63,436 nt of DNA from the NCBI RefSeq assembly GCF_019599185.1, contig NZ_JAIEUL010000010.1:85976-149411 (forward strand), read 5' to 3'. Numbering within the stretch: the first letter of the stretch is position 1; each line of letters starts with the position of its first letter. The notes under the pieces are model-generated. The model was not told the origin of the DNA. It did not search any database and saw only the letters and a program-made list of their open reading frames with translations. This DNA comes from Cryobacterium inferilacus. Lineage in GTDB: Bacteria > Actinomycetota > Actinomycetes > Actinomycetales > Microbacteriaceae. Shown here piece after piece: positions 51,961 to 60,314 of this stretch. The position numbers and the translations under genes were made by a program.

Positions 51961-52251
51961 GCGTTAGTGCGATTTCGGGTGACGGTCTTCGATGGGCACG
52001 AGATGCTTTGCGAACACCCACGAATGACCGGCCGGAAGGGCCAGTACTCGACTCTGCCGGAGCACGTCCCGCCGCAGCACTGCAACATCGACGGGCTGTG
52101 GCCGAGGCAGCGGTTCGCCTACGTCACGGTGATCGAGGCACAGGGGCATCTGGCCTGTCAGAACATCCTGGACGGGGTCGGGAAGAACAATCGGGAGCGG
52201 TTGGACGCGGCCTGCCAGGAGCTACTCAACCGGCGAGCTCATCCCACATAG
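51961..52251 (+). mobile_element. IS21-family IstA transposase remnant
   Basis: The frame reads V-T-V-F-D-G-H-E-M-L-C-E-H-P-R-M-T-G-R-K-style residues, then Y-S-T-L-P-E-H-V-P and D-G-L-W-P-R-Q-R-F. It jumps to V-I-E-A-Q-G-H-L-A-C-Q-N-I-L and R-L-D-A-A-C-Q-E-L-L. These are two blocks of the IstA C-terminus with the stretch between them deleted. No 5' half, istB or inverted repeat is adjacent. Confidence 0.75.
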
Positions 52252-52450
52252 ACGATGCTGAATCACATCATGGCCAACAACGCCCGAACCATCAACCTGG
52301 GCTAGATCGACATGTGCCGACACCGCGACGACAGCGCCCGCGCCCAGGACGGCTACCGGGAATGACATCCAGCGGCCCGGGGCCGCTACCACCAAGCGCT
52401 ACTCGCCAGTGGGTCAGGCACTTCCGCTAGTTCCCTGGGGAGCGGTACGC

Positions 52451-52620
52451 CTCGCGGGCACTGATCCAAAACCGCGCCTTGGCAGCGCCCTGCGCGGACC
52501 CCGGTTCGGGGGGGGTAGTGCTGTTCGTCTCGACACGGATCCTCGGATGAAGACGCCGTCCTGCGCGCGCCTCCGGCTCGACCAACCGATTGCCAAAGGC
52601 CCCTGGTGCCCGACCTTGCG
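52451..52620 (+). repeat. Diverged 170-bp direct repeat, copy 1
   Basis: Begins CTCGCGGGCACTGATCC and ends near GACCTTGCG. It aligns with 54360-54527 at roughly 80% identity by eye, same orientation. Neither copy has a convincing gene. Confidence 0.75.
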
Positions 52621-52639
52621 GGCGAGGCTCCACCGCGGG

Positions 52640-52954
52640 TTCCCACTGCCTCCATGACGAGCACGGCGATCCCGGTGGTGACTGGGATGGCCAGCACTAG
52701 CCCGATTGACCCGACGAGGGCGCGCACGATCTCCTCCGTCAGATAAATCACCGCTGCTGATCGTCTCGACGAACGGACATTCCTGCAGCGAGAACAGGAT
52801 GAGCAGGGGAAGTGCTGCGCCCGCGTAGGCGAACACGATGGTGCACACGGTCGAGGCGATGTGATCCGCCCCACCTGCAAGGCGTCGGGCGCTGGACTTG
52901 GGCGCCAGGTCGCGGTCGCGCACCTCCCACCGCGGACGACTGGGTGATGGTCAC
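52640..52954 (-). pseudogene. YibE/F-like membrane protein remnant with two frameshifts
   Basis: Three frames in series give the C-terminal part of a YibE/F protein: V-T-I-T-Q-S-S-A-V; then V-R-D-R-D-L, D-H-I-A-S-T-V-C-T-I-V-F-A-Y-A-G-A-A; then V-I-Y-L-T-E-E-I-V-R-A-L-V-G-S-I-G. Frame changes lie near 52930 (looks like a 2-bp loss) and 52755. The 5' part and the normal C-terminus are absent. The product would have been a multi-span membrane protein of unknown function. Confidence 0.75.
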
Positions 52955-53083
52955 CTAGTTGAGCACCCCGAAGCCCAGATGATCAAGCCGCAAACAAGAA
53001 TCCCGGAGGCGGAGATCGACCCCCTGCAGGGCGATGCCTCGCGGCGGCAGACTACTTGCGGTCGAAGAACATCGCAAGGGTTT

Positions 53084-53995
53084 TCAGCGGTTGATCGTGA
53101 AGGTGTCAACAATGGCGCCTTCGGGGTCGATTGCTCGTCCGACGAGCTTCTCGTCGTCGGCATGTAGATCGAGATAGTGCAAAGTGGAGGTGCTCACCGC
53201 GGTGAAGTCCTCTTTTCCGGTTGGGCGGAGTGTCGCGCCGCCACCGGAGACGATGTAGGTCACACCGTCTTGCGGCAGGGAGCGTTGGTAGTCGTGGTCA
53301 TGTCCAGCGAGGACGAGTGGAACCTCGAACTCGGCGAAGAGTGGGCTCCATGTCTTTCGAACGGCCAGGTCGGACCCGTGAGCTCCTGCGGAGTAGGCGG
53401 GGTGGTGCATGGCGACGATCGTCCACGTTCCTGGTGGGGTCGGCTGACTGAGGACTTTACGCAACCATTGCCGCTGTTCGTTGTTCTCGACCTGATTCGA
53501 GTCAAGGACGATGACTTTCACCGATCCAACCATTTCGGCGTACCACGACTTGTCACGCTTCAGTGCTTCGAGGATCTGCTTCTGCTCCCCGTCCTGGTAG
53601 TCATGGTTGCCGAGGGCAGGGAGGAGCCGGGCTCCGGCACTGGTGATTGGCGCAAACGGAGTAGTGATTCGCTCTTCGACTAATGCAGCGTCGCCAGTGT
53701 CGTAGATGAGGTCCCCGAGCAGAAGGAGTCCGTCGTAGGGGTCGTGCTTACTCTGCAAGCGCATCTGTTCTGCTGTTGCAAATTGGGCTGGAGTGCCGGT
53801 TCCCGTGTCCCCCGCTATAGCAATGCGGGTCGGCGGAGTTTCTATGGGAGCTCCGGGCTTTTCAGCAACGCTTGTAGGTTGACCAGCCGGGTCGAGCGTG
53901 GCGAGGAGCGAAGTCGTGCCGACACCGATACCAACAGTCAGGACCGCAGCCGTGATGACCAGAATCGTCGTTCGTCGCGATGAGAGAGCTGGCAT
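53084..53995 (-). CDS. Secreted metallophosphoesterase
   Basis: A 303-residue protein. An N-terminal signal or anchor (I-L-V-I-T-A-A-V-L-T-V-G-I-G-V) leads to a calcineurin-like fold. Metal motifs: A-I-A-G-D-T-G-T-G near residue 60, L-L-L-G-D-L-I-Y-D near residue 93, A-L-G-N-H-D-Y near residue 126, A-M-H-H-P-A near residue 193 and L-A-G-H-D-H-D-Y near residue 231. It matches purple acid phosphatase-like/metallophosphoesterase proteins acting outside the cytoplasm. The substrate is unknown. Confidence 0.88.
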   Translation of the reverse strand: MPALSSRRTTILVITAAVLTVGIGVGTTSLLATLDPAGQPTSVAEKPGAPIETPPTRIAIAGDTGTGTPAQFATAEQMRLQSKHDPYDGLLLLGDLIYDTGDAALVEERITTPFAPITSAGARLLPALGNHDYQDGEQKQILEALKRDKSWYAEMVGSVKVIVLDSNQVENNEQRQWLRKVLSQPTPPGTWTIVAMHHPAYSAGAHGSDLAVRKTWSPLFAEFEVPLVLAGHDHDYQRSLPQDGVTYIVSGGGATLRPTGKEDFTAVSTSTLHYLDLHADDEKLVGRAIDPEGAIVDTFTINR

Positions 53996-54359
53996 TAGGG
54001 CTTCTAACGTAGTTACTCGCTAGTTACAACAGAGCACTGGACCGGAATCAGCCCTAAGAGCGCAGGCACTCCCCGGGTTCAAAGTGAAAATCCCGAGGAG
54101 TCATTCGTTGTCGATCTCGGTGTTCTCTCGTTCCGCGGCTCGACGAGCGCAGTCGAAGACTGACCGCAGCGCGCCAGAAATAGACTCTGACCTGCGCATT
54201 CTATTCCGGTCTCGGCTTATGCGTCAACAAGAACTGCATCTATTGCAGAAATGCCGGAAAGGACTGCCCCTGAGGTCTATCCGGCGGCAAGCTCATTGGT
54301 GCTGCATTTTCCGCTGGTTCCCTCCGGGGCGCAGTGCACCGGGTTTGCATTTCGCGAAG
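53996..54359. other. Gene-free stretch with mobile-element-like debris
   Basis: No supported gene. The segment 54236-54290 resembles 45335-45385. The diverged 170-bp repeat begins at 54360. Confidence 0.4.
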
Positions 54360-54527
54360 CTCGCGGGCGCTGATTCCGAACCGCGCCTTGGCAGCGCCCT
54401 ACGCCGACCCCGGCTTGGGGGTAGCGCCGTTGGTCTCGACACCGATCCAATGAGGACGCCGTCCTGCGCGCGCCTCCGGCACATCGACCAACCGATTGCT
54501 AAAAGCCCCTTGCGCCCCGGCCTTGCC
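54360..54527 (+). repeat. Diverged 170-bp direct repeat, copy 2
   Basis: Partner of 52451-52620. It shares long blocks such as AACCGCGCCTTGGCAGCGCC and GCCGTCCTGCGCGCGCCTCC. Confidence 0.75.
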
Positions 54528-54553
54528 ATTACAAGGTAGAAACGTGAACTGCG

Positions 54554-54961
54554 TTAAATTAGCGAAGATAGCAATTCTGAGCACGCTCGCTCGCAGCGGC
54601 GGCACGACTCCGCACAAACTTTGCAATGTGCGTGCATCTCAGCATGCTGCTCGCACTCGTCGCCACATGCCTTGCATGCTACCTGGCACGCTTCGAGGAC
54701 GGCTTGAGTGAGGGTGGCGTCGTAACCGGTGCGACGAGAAAGCACGTTCCCGGTCGTGGCGCAAACGTCCGCACAGTCGAGATTGGTGCGGATGCATTTC
54801 GTGAGCTCGGACACCATCTCCTCGCTCAAGCATGCATCGGCGCAGGCGGTACAAGCCTGGGCGCATTCAATGCACGCTGAAATGCACTCTACGAGTTTGA
54901 CCTGATCGATTCCGCCAAGGTCTTTTGGGTATGTGTCGAGCATCTGTTCAATGACAGCCAT
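54554..54961 (-). CDS. Four-helix-bundle copper-storage protein (Csp/DUF326 type)
   Basis: A 135-residue, all-helical protein with 18 cysteines placed along one face of each helix, e.g. C-I-S-A-C-I-E-C-A-Q-A-C-T-A-C-A-D-A-C and C-Q-V-A-C-K-A-C-G-D-E-C. This is the pattern of cytosolic Csp3-type proteins, which store many Cu+ ions inside a four-helix bundle. There is no signal peptide, so cytosolic. ATG 54961 is the natural start. CsoR-like site C lies 126 bp upstream, consistent with copper induction. Confidence 0.9.
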   Translation of the reverse strand: MAVIEQMLDTYPKDLGGIDQVKLVECISACIECAQACTACADACLSEEMVSELTKCIRTNLDCADVCATTGNVLSRRTGYDATLTQAVLEACQVACKACGDECEQHAEMHAHCKVCAESCRRCERACSELLSSLI

Positions 54962-55086
54962 GACGTTCCTCCGCTGGGATGACGAAACAGCAAGTCGCCG
55001 CCTCGCGCCTCGCTGACGAGGTTAGACCGAACGTTCTCGATTAACCACCCTCAGTCTGATTCCTACAATTCGCGCTACCTTGACCG

Positions 55087-55103
55087 ATACCCATAGGGGG
55101 TAT
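55087..55103. promoter_or_regulatory. CsoR-like copper operator, site C
   Basis: ATACCC-ATAGG-GGGTAT, a perfect 6-bp inverted repeat with a 5-bp spacer, 126 bp upstream of the Csp-type gene. The remaining sequence to 55369 has only a weak 69-codon frame on the plus strand. Confidence 0.8.
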
Positions 55104-55369
55104 AACTTGGACGCATGCTCCCGTCACTCCAGCAAGAACCTGGCGCCGTGTTTTGAGCAGATACCAAGGTCGAGGACACCCCATGATTCGTAGTGTGGTT
55201 TGTGCGTTACTCGCCAGGCGCTATCCGAGCGCGGAAGAACTCACGCAGCGAAGACTCACAGGGACGAATGCGGCTTTCACCGACAAGAGCATCCTTCACC
55301 TGAAGCGCAGCGCGAAGTTCCAATCCCTGCGCGGAGCTGTACATCGTTCGCAATCGGTCTGAGCCGAGG

Positions 55370-56890
55370 ATGAAAAACGTGAATCGTAAGTCGATGCAGC
55401 ATAAGACGGACTCGTCGGAATTAGTGTCCCTGAATCGCGAGTCTTGGTCTGCTTGGGCTGTTGTGGGCGGACTCAGCCTGGTAACCATGCTGCTACTTCT
55501 GGACGACACGGCCGTGTCGGTGGCTCTTCCCTCCATCCAGCGACAGCTGGGATTTGGGTTGGGAACTCTTGAGTGGGTAGTCAACGCCTACACGCTAACA
55601 ATCGCTGTCTTTACGCTTCTAGGGGGACATCTCGCTGACCGCAGGGGGGCATCCAGAATTTTCCTCCTCGGCGTTGCAATCTTCGTCGTCGGCTCGCTTG
55701 TGGCCGGTCTGGCATCAAACGTCGCCATTCTTGTAGCTTCTCGAGCTATTCAAGGGTTCGGTGCGGCGCTGGTGGGTCCCTCATCACTTTCTCTGATAGC
55801 GACAGCGTTTTCGGACCGACGACGAGGCGTGGCATTAGGAGTCTGGGCTGGCGTGTCGGCAAGCGCGCTGGGCCTTGGGCCACTGATTGGTGCGTACATC
55901 ACCGATACGCTCGGGTGGAATTGGATCTTTCTCCTGAACGTACCGCTCGGTGCGGTGGCATGGTTGATAGCCCGAGCGGTGCTCCCTCGATCTCCCCGAA
56001 AGAAAGCGGCTCACAGGATAGACCTGCTCGGAGCCAGCTTGTCCGGATTGGGCTTGGTCAGCCTCCTCCTCGCACTGAGTCAAGCCAATATGTCGGCTTG
56101 GACCGCGCCCGCCGTGATCGCGCTTTTCGGATTGAGTGCTTTGAGCTTCGGCCTATTTGTCTTTCATGAACGCAGAGTATCCAACCCGTTAGTGGACTTG
56201 GCGCTGTTCAGAAATCGTTTCTTCACTGGCGCAAATATTGTCGCTTTGCTTTCCACAGCGGTCATGTGCAGCCTGTTCTTCTTTCTCGCTCTTTACCTTC
56301 AAACGGTGGTGGGTCTTTCTGCGCTCGAGTCAGGCGTCGCCTTGCTGCCTCTGACGCTAACCATCATTTTTGTCGCCCCGCTGGCTGGCCGTCTCCCAGA
56401 TCGCATTGGGGCATACACACTCATAGTTGGTGGAATGGTGGTGCTTGCAGGTGGGCTCCTGGGGATGTCTCGTCTTGATTCGGGAACCAACATCGCCTCC
56501 CTTATGGCATGGCTTGCCATCACAGGTCTTGGCATAGCGCTCGCGCGTACGCCGACGACGACAATGGCGCTGAGCACCGCTGACGAAAGTGACTCACATG
56601 GGATCGCGGCCGGCGTCTACAACACATCCCAAGCGACTGGTCTCGCCCTTGGCATATCTATCATGAGCATTATCCTCACGGCATTTGGTCCTCAGGCGGC
56701 GTTTTCTCGAGAGTTCTCAGCCGCCCACCACGCAGCGTTCATCTCGGGGTTCTCCACAGCGTTGGCCGTCAACGGCGTGATCGCGCTTTTGGCGGCCGTA
56801 TTCGCTGCAATCGTTCTGCGGCCGCAGAAAGCCAATGGCTCCGAACGGCGACTGCGGCCAACATTGCCCGATAGTCGGAGAGAGCAATGA
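55370..56890 (+). CDS. MFS exporter, DHA2 (EmrB/QacA) family
   Basis: A 506-residue protein with about 14 membrane segments. The motif L-D-D-T-A-V-S-V-A-L-P-S-I is at residues ~41-53 (family D-x-T-[IV]-V-N-V-A-L-P). The loop motif G-G-H-L-A-D-R-R-G-A is near residue 84, R-A-I-Q-G-F-G-A-A near residue 123, and motif C-like G-L-G-P-L-I-G near residue 168. A proton-driven drug or metabolite exporter. ATG 55370 is taken; ATG 55394 is possible. Codon use is less GC-rich than in the cox region, suggesting transfer. Confidence 0.9.
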   Translation: MKNVNRKSMQHKTDSSELVSLNRESWSAWAVVGGLSLVTMLLLLDDTAVSVALPSIQRQLGFGLGTLEWVVNAYTLTIAVFTLLGGHLADRRGASRIFLLGVAIFVVGSLVAGLASNVAILVASRAIQGFGAALVGPSSLSLIATAFSDRRRGVALGVWAGVSASALGLGPLIGAYITDTLGWNWIFLLNVPLGAVAWLIARAVLPRSPRKKAAHRIDLLGASLSGLGLVSLLLALSQANMSAWTAPAVIALFGLSALSFGLFVFHERRVSNPLVDLALFRNRFFTGANIVALLSTAVMCSLFFFLALYLQTVVGLSALESGVALLPLTLTIIFVAPLAGRLPDRIGAYTLIVGGMVVLAGGLLGMSRLDSGTNIASLMAWLAITGLGIALARTPTTTMALSTADESDSHGIAAGVYNTSQATGLALGISIMSIILTAFGPQAAFSREFSAAHHAAFISGFSTALAVNGVIALLAAVFAAIVLRPQKANGSERRLRPTLPDSRREQ

Positions 56891-57038
56891 AACACGGGCA
56901 GCAAAGCGTGATCGTTGATTTAGGCGGGCCTTCGTTGGGATACGTCGGAGTCCGGGATCCAAAACACCCATCCGACATCAACGGATGCACCCGGCCAAAC
57001 GGGCAATGGTCCTCCTTCGGGTTGTGAAAGGAACAAGC

Positions 57039-60000
57039 ATGCACCTCGACAACTTCCCACTGGGGTTCGGAAAAGTCCCAGCCTCCTTTGGCGCGATGAT
57101 CTTCGACATGGATGGCGTGGTGACGGACACCGCCACTGCGCACGCTGCCGCGTGGAAGACGCTGTTTGATGAGTTGTTATCTTCGCGAGTGCCCCCGCAA
57201 CGGCCTTTCGACGCTGTCAGCGACTATCGCGCCCACGTGGATGGTCGGCCTCGTGTAGATGGCATCCGGAACTTTTTGGCGAGCCGCGGCATCAACGTTC
57301 CTGAGGGCACCCCAGATGACAGTCCCGAGGTGCAGAGCGTGCACGGGCTCGCCGTGCGCAAACAGGAGCTGTTCGACGAGGAACTCCGTCGCGGGATCAC
57401 CGTCTTCCCGGATGCCGCCCGGTTGTTGCAGCGGCTACACCACCAGGGAACCCCCGTCGCCCTCGTCACGTCGAGCCGGAACAGCAGCGAGGTGTTGGAG
57501 CGTGCCGGGGTCCTCCAGTTTTTCGCCACACGCGTGGACGGCCTGGATGCCGTTCGTCTTCACCTGCCCGGGAAGCCAGACCCGGCGACGTTCCTCGAGG
57601 CCGCATATCGCCTGGGTGTTGCACCGGCCCGCATCGTCGTATTCGAGGGCGCTCAAGATGGGGTTGCGGCGGCGGTCGACGGAGGTTTCGGCCTCGTCGT
57701 CGGAGTAGACCGCGGCCACAACCGGGACCATCTGCTCCAGGCTGGCGCACATCAGGTTGTCACAGACGTCGACACGATCGACCTGACAGCGTCGATGGCG
57801 CCCGGTGCGGGTCCGGAAGGCGCATTTCCGGGATGGTGCGGCGGTGCCGCGGCGGATGCCAACCGATGGCTCCTCCGCTACGACAGCTTCGATCCAGCTC
57901 ACGAGGGCACGCGAGAAGCGTTGTGTGCAATGGGAAACGGGTACTGGGCAACCCGCGGCGCCTACCCGGGAACATCCATTGACGGCGTGCACTATCCCGG
58001 CACCTACCTCGCCGGCGTCTTCAACCGGCTCACGACCACGCGCGAAGGGCATTCTTCCGAAACGGAAAGCCTCGTCAACGCTCCTGACTGGGCCTTCCTT
58101 CAAGTCCGAATCGGAAACGGAGAGCCTCTCCTCCCCCAGGGAGTCGGGCTCCTTAGCTACACCCAGCAGCTGGACCTGCGCCGCGGGATCCTGACGCGTG
58201 CTACCCGCTTCCAGGACGCAACCGGGCGCATCACGCGTATTGGTACCGAACAATTCCAGTCCCTGGTTCAGCCGCACTTAGCTGCCCTTCGTATGACAGT
58301 TGAAGCGGAGAACTGGTCCGGCGATATCCAGGTGCAGTCCTCTATCGCCGGGCGCGTGAGAAACGGGAATGTCGCGGCGGACACCAGGCTGGCCACCGAG
58401 CATCTCACCGTCGTCGACACGACGCACCTCGATGAGGAAACTGTTCTGCTCGAGGCCCGGACGAACCAGTCGGGGATTTCCATTGCTATGGCGGCCCGCA
58501 CTCGGCTTGCCGACGTGACAGAGGAGGCAGTTACGCGCCTCCCAACAGCGGACCACAGTGAGTCGATAGGACACGATATAACGGTGCGTCTGCGTCAGGG
58601 CACCGCCATCACGATTGACAAAGTTGTCGCCGTGACCACATCCCGGGATCGCGCCCTATCTACCGCCGGTTTGGATGCGACGAGTCGGATCCAACGCGCC
58701 GAACCATTCGAAGTGCTCAGGACGGAGCATCAGGGGCGATGGAAGGAGATGTGGGACCGGTTCGGCATCGAACTCCAAGCTGGTCATCGCCAGTCGCTCG
58801 CACTCAACCTGCATATTTTCCACGTGCTGCAAACCGTCAGCGCCGCAAACCCCGATCTTGATGCGGGCGTGCCTGCCCGGGGTCTGCACGGAGAGGGATA
58901 CCGGGGGCATATCTTCTGGGACGAGATCTTCGTCTACCCGTTGCTGACACTGCGGCGTCCGGCGCTAACCCGGGCACTGCTGATGTACCGCTACCGCCGT
59001 CTAGATGCAGCACGTGCGGCAGCGCGGGAGGCGGGGCTCTCGGGAGCGATGTTCCCGTGGCAGAGCGGTAGCGATGGGCGGGAGGAAACCCCGACCGAGC
59101 TCTTCAACACGCGGAACCAGCAGTGGATGGCCGACAACTCTCGGCGACAGCTTCACGTGGGCCTCGGCATCGCGTACAGCACGTGGCAGTACTACCAGAC
59201 GACAAAGGATCTCGAATTCTTGACATCCGTCGGCGCCGAAATAATCATCGAAGTGGCCCGCCTGTTCGCCAGCGTCGCAACCAAGAAGCCCGAAGACGAC
59301 CGATTCAGTATCAATGGCGTCATGGGCCCGGACGAGTTCCATGACGGCTACCCGGCGGCCGCCGGCCAAGGCGTGCGCAACAACACGTACACCAACGTGA
59401 TGGCATCATGGGTTTTTGCCCGAGCCATAGAGGTCGTGGACACCCTCGCTGCACATGACCTGGCCGCACTCGGACACCGGCTGGCGCTCACCGACGACGA
59501 ACCGGTCCTCTGGAACAGCATCAGCCGGAACCTGACAATCCCATTCCACGCGGATGGGGTAATCAGCCAGTTCGAAGGGTACGAGACGCTACGCGAATTC
59601 GAGTGGGACGCCTACCGCCGGCGTTACAGCAATATCGGGCGGCTGGACCTCATCCTTCAAGCGGAAGGAGACGCCACCAACAACTACCGGCTTTCCAAAC
59701 AGGCGGACGTCCTGATGCTGTTCTACCTTTTCTCCGCGGAAGAACTTCGCAAGGTTTTCACCAGGCTCGGTTACGCGCTCCCGCCCGACTCTATCCCGCG
59801 CACAGTGCAGTTCTACCTTGCGCGCACCAGCCACGGCTCCACGCTCAGCCGCTTGGTGCACAGTTGGGTCTTGGCGCGTAGCGACCGTCCCCAGTCTTGG
59901 CCGTTGTTCTCTCAGGCTTTGGAGGGCGACCTATCGGACGCCCAGGGCGGCACCACACAGGAGGGGATTCACCTCGGCGCGATGGCAGGAACCGCAGACA

Positions 60001-60314
60001 TGGTGGTGCGCTGCTACGCCGGGGTTGAGACCCGCGATGACATGCTCCGCATCCACCCGGTCCTGCCACGGGAATTGCCGGCCGCTTCTTTCCAGATCCG
60101 GTACAGGGACCAACCCGTCGACATCGAGATCACCCAAACACGCCTACGGTTACGCCTCCACGACTGTTCAGCGACACCCATCCGAGTCTGCGTCGAGGAC
60201 GTGCAGCGAGTAATGAAGCCAGGCGAGACGTGGCAGGTCCCGTTGCTCACAACCGCCGCCGAAGGACAGCCGTCAATCGGCACGCAACTGCACACACCCG
60301 TGGTGCAACCATGA
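57039..60314 (+). CDS. Fused HAD (beta-phosphoglucomutase-type) and GH65 disaccharide phosphorylase
   Basis: A 1091-residue two-enzyme protein. Residues ~15-245 are a HAD phosphatase/mutase: M-I-F-D-M-D-G-V-V-T-D, T-S-S-R-N-S, G-K-P-D-P-A-T-F and E-G-A-Q-D-G-V-A-A-A. Residues ~265-1070 are GH65: N-terminal beta-sandwich, (alpha/alpha)6 domain with G-E-G-Y-R-G-H-I-F-W-D and the general acid Glu ~766 in M-G-P-D-E-F-H-D-G-Y, then H-G-S-T-L-S and a C-terminal beta domain. GH65 would split trehalose, maltose or kojibiose to beta-glucose-1-phosphate, which the HAD part could turn into glucose-6-phosphate. ATG 57039 with GAAAGGA. Couples by ATGA to the next gene. Confidence 0.92.
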   Translation: MHLDNFPLGFGKVPASFGAMIFDMDGVVTDTATAHAAAWKTLFDELLSSRVPPQRPFDAVSDYRAHVDGRPRVDGIRNFLASRGINVPEGTPDDSPEVQSVHGLAVRKQELFDEELRRGITVFPDAARLLQRLHHQGTPVALVTSSRNSSEVLERAGVLQFFATRVDGLDAVRLHLPGKPDPATFLEAAYRLGVAPARIVVFEGAQDGVAAAVDGGFGLVVGVDRGHNRDHLLQAGAHQVVTDVDTIDLTASMAPGAGPEGAFPGWCGGAAADANRWLLRYDSFDPAHEGTREALCAMGNGYWATRGAYPGTSIDGVHYPGTYLAGVFNRLTTTREGHSSETESLVNAPDWAFLQVRIGNGEPLLPQGVGLLSYTQQLDLRRGILTRATRFQDATGRITRIGTEQFQSLVQPHLAALRMTVEAENWSGDIQVQSSIAGRVRNGNVAADTRLATEHLTVVDTTHLDEETVLLEARTNQSGISIAMAARTRLADVTEEAVTRLPTADHSESIGHDITVRLRQGTAITIDKVVAVTTSRDRALSTAGLDATSRIQRAEPFEVLRTEHQGRWKEMWDRFGIELQAGHRQSLALNLHIFHVLQTVSAANPDLDAGVPARGLHGEGYRGHIFWDEIFVYPLLTLRRPALTRALLMYRYRRLDAARAAAREAGLSGAMFPWQSGSDGREETPTELFNTRNQQWMADNSRRQLHVGLGIAYSTWQYYQTTKDLEFLTSVGAEIIIEVARLFASVATKKPEDDRFSINGVMGPDEFHDGYPAAAGQGVRNNTYTNVMASWVFARAIEVVDTLAAHDLAALGHRLALTDDEPVLWNSISRNLTIPFHADGVISQFEGYETLREFEWDAYRRRYSNIGRLDLILQAEGDATNNYRLSKQADVLMLFYLFSAEELRKVFTRLGYALPPDSIPRTVQFYLARTSHGSTLSRLVHSWVLARSDRPQSWPLFSQALEGDLSDAQGGTTQEGIHLGAMAGTADMVVRCYAGVETRDDMLRIHPVLPRELPAASFQIRYRDQPVDIEITQTRLRLRLHDCSATPIRVCVEDVQRVMKPGETWQVPLLTTAAEGQPSIGTQLHTPVVQP

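Noticed and set aside
55153..55362. A 69-codon plus-strand frame before the MFS gene
   Set aside because: No ribosome site and random-looking composition; it probably lies in the MFS leader.
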